A stretch of 15,472 nucleotides of DNA from Chloroflexota bacterium. Lineage in GTDB: Bacteria; Chloroflexota; UBA6077; CF-72. A model generated the notes under the pieces. That model was given only the letters and a program-made list of their open reading frames with translations. It was not told the DNA's origin and made no database searches. Both the position numbers and the translations under genes were made by a program. Shown in pieces: positions 14,399-15,472 of the stretch; the stretch's first letter is position 1; the number at the start of each line of letters is the position of its first letter. The stretch lies in the NCBI GenBank assembly GCA_019247135.1, contig JAFAPL010000387.1, forward strand, positions 1 through 15,472, in the 5' to 3' direction.

Positions 14399-15454
14399 CT
14401 AGATGTGGTACCAGGCGCGTGCATTGTCGGCGGCAATTTTGGCCGCGCGATCAGGCGTGAGCGTACCGAGTAATTCGCGCGGATCGGCATGATGCACGTG
14501 TGGATAGTCGCTCGCATACAGCAGCAGTTCGTCGGAATCGAGCTGGTCCATCACCTCGTGAAGCTGTTGGATCTTGCCAGGCGCATCGATCGGCTGAATG
14601 GTCAACCTGATGTGCTCGCGGATGTATTCGGATGGCGGACGCTTGACCCATGGCACGATCATGCGCAGGTTGCGCCATTCCTTGTCGATGCGCCACATAT
14701 GCGCGGGAAGCCACGTCCAACCGCCTTCGATAAGCGTCACGCGCATGCTCGGCCACGTGTCGAAAACACCCTCGCTGATCAGGCTCGTGACTTGCGAAGC
14801 GAACACGTGCGCCATGCCGGCATACTCTTCCAGGTAGTACGTCGGCCAGCCGGAAGGCGTGGGTGGATTGCCGGGTGCACCGCCGAAATGGATCCCGGCG
14901 ACCAGGTTGTGACGCGCGATGGCGTCCCACATAGGCCGGAACAGGCGCGAGCCGTACGGATGCTGCGCGCGCACCGGTAGGTACACCTGGACGAAGCCCG
15001 GGTGATCCCCAACGCGGTCAATCTCGCGCGCGGCCAGTTCGGGCAACTGACTGGGCACCACCAGCGAAGCTCGCAAACGCGAGTCTTTCTCCAGCCACTC
15101 CGTAACCAGCCAGTCGTTCACCGCGCTGGCGAGCGCCGCAGCCGCGTCAGGATGATGCACACTCTCGATCGCATACGCACAATTGAGAATCGCCAGCTCC
15201 GTGTTCGGCTCCTCGAGCACCTGCTGTCGCACGTAGTCCAGATCGGATCCGGCCGGCCCGACCGGCGGACGTGAGCCGGGCCGTTCGGCTACCGGCGACC
15301 TGGGCGGATAGACGCGGTCGACCTCCGCGGGACCTTTGAAGCGTGACAGTTTGATGTGCTCGACCCAGTGCTCGGCCAGGTAGGGAAAGAGCGCTTCAAC
15401 TTTGGGGATCTCGACGTGAACGTCCGCGTCGATCAGCCGCCAATCGTTGCTCAT
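14399..15454 (-). CDS. Amidohydrolase family protein, ACMSD-like (copy 2)
   Basis: This 351-residue protein starts at ATG 15454, 18 bases from the window edge, so upstream operon genes are possible but unseen. It shares the plan of the downstream paralogue: 'LIDADVHVEIPKVEALFPYL' (7-26) with Asp11 and His13, 'ASAVNDWLVTEWLEKDSRLRASL' (109-131), 'LVAGIHFGGAPG' (184-195) with His189, 'SGWPTYYLEEYAGMA' (201-215), 'VTLIEGGWTWLPAHMWR' (239-255) and 'LLYASDYPHVHHADP' (311-325) with Asp316. It should be a cytoplasmic metal-dependent hydrolase, decarboxylase or hydratase. The two copies differ in the substrate-facing segments (for example GIHFGGAPG against MSHAFGSHG), so they may act as a heteromer or on successive intermediates. 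The substrate is unknown. Confidence 0.92.
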   Translation of the reverse strand: MSNDWRLIDADVHVEIPKVEALFPYLAEHWVEHIKLSRFKGPAEVDRVYPPRSPVAERPGSRPPVGPAGSDLDYVRQQVLEEPNTELAILNCAYAIESVHHPDAAAALASAVNDWLVTEWLEKDSRLRASLVVPSQLPELAAREIDRVGDHPGFVQVYLPVRAQHPYGSRLFRPMWDAIARHNLVAGIHFGGAPGNPPTPSGWPTYYLEEYAGMAHVFASQVTSLISEGVFDTWPSMRVTLIEGGWTWLPAHMWRIDKEWRNLRMIVPWVKRPPSEYIREHIRLTIQPIDAPGKIQQLHEVMDQLDSDELLLYASDYPHVHHADPRELLGTLTPDRAAKIAADNARAWYHI

Positions 15455-15472
15455 GCCATTTACGCCTGTAGG

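Noticed and set aside
13777..14460. Plus-strand open frame of 227 codons opposite amidohydrolase copy 1
   Set aside because: Antisense to a gene with clear catalytic motifs; no family resemblance.
1..15472. tRNA, rRNA, CRISPR array, insertion sequence, phage or toxin-antitoxin genes
   Set aside because: Looked for by eye; no regularly spaced repeats, terminal inverted repeats, transposase motifs or cloverleaf-like sequences were found.

Overview
The window is GC-rich chromosomal DNA from a free-living bacterium. It combines a SARP/BTAD-type activator, a deazaflavin (F420)-type Ddn-family protein, a GH51 arabinofuranosidase and tandem ACMSD-like amidohydrolases. That mix fits a soil Chloroflexota or an actinobacterium; this placement is inference from gene content. 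No rRNA, tRNA, CRISPR array, transposase or phage gene was seen.

Region 1 (1-993) is the 3' part of a gene for a receiver-like plus cobalamin-binding protein. It carries the W-x9-EH signature known from CarH-type B12 photoreceptors.

Region 2 (about 1122-3991) looks like a decaying block that is less GC-rich than its surroundings. It holds a SARP-like activator cut short by an in-frame TAG, a small conserved-looking ORF, an SMP-30/gluconolactonase gene split by a frameshift, and an otherwise unannotated DUF4352-like secreted protein broken by at least one frameshift at a T6 run. Rejoining frames restores family-like sequence in each broken case, so they are mutated genes rather than random ORFs. 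Whether the lesions are real or assembly errors cannot be told from sequence alone.

Region 3 (4000-8129) is membrane and lipid related: an AI-2E-family permease (-), a small membrane protein with a suspicious C terminus (+), a DedA/VTT-like protein with an extra C-terminal membrane domain (-), and a diacylglycerol-kinase-family lipid kinase (+). The kinase is followed 55 bp later by an intact GH51 alpha-L-arabinofuranosidase (8185-9693).

Region 4 (9690-11677) has an AraC-type regulator translationally coupled (ATGA) to a Ddn-like protein, both on the minus strand and divergent from a PhnB-like VOC protein. A short stretch resembling the start of an aldo/keto reductase follows at about 11716-11813.

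Region 5 (15454 down to 11814, minus strand) is a tight operon: amidohydrolase, paralogous amidohydrolase, Rieske 2Fe-2S protein, aldo/keto reductase. It probably serves catabolism of an unidentified, possibly aromatic, compound and may extend upstream beyond the window.
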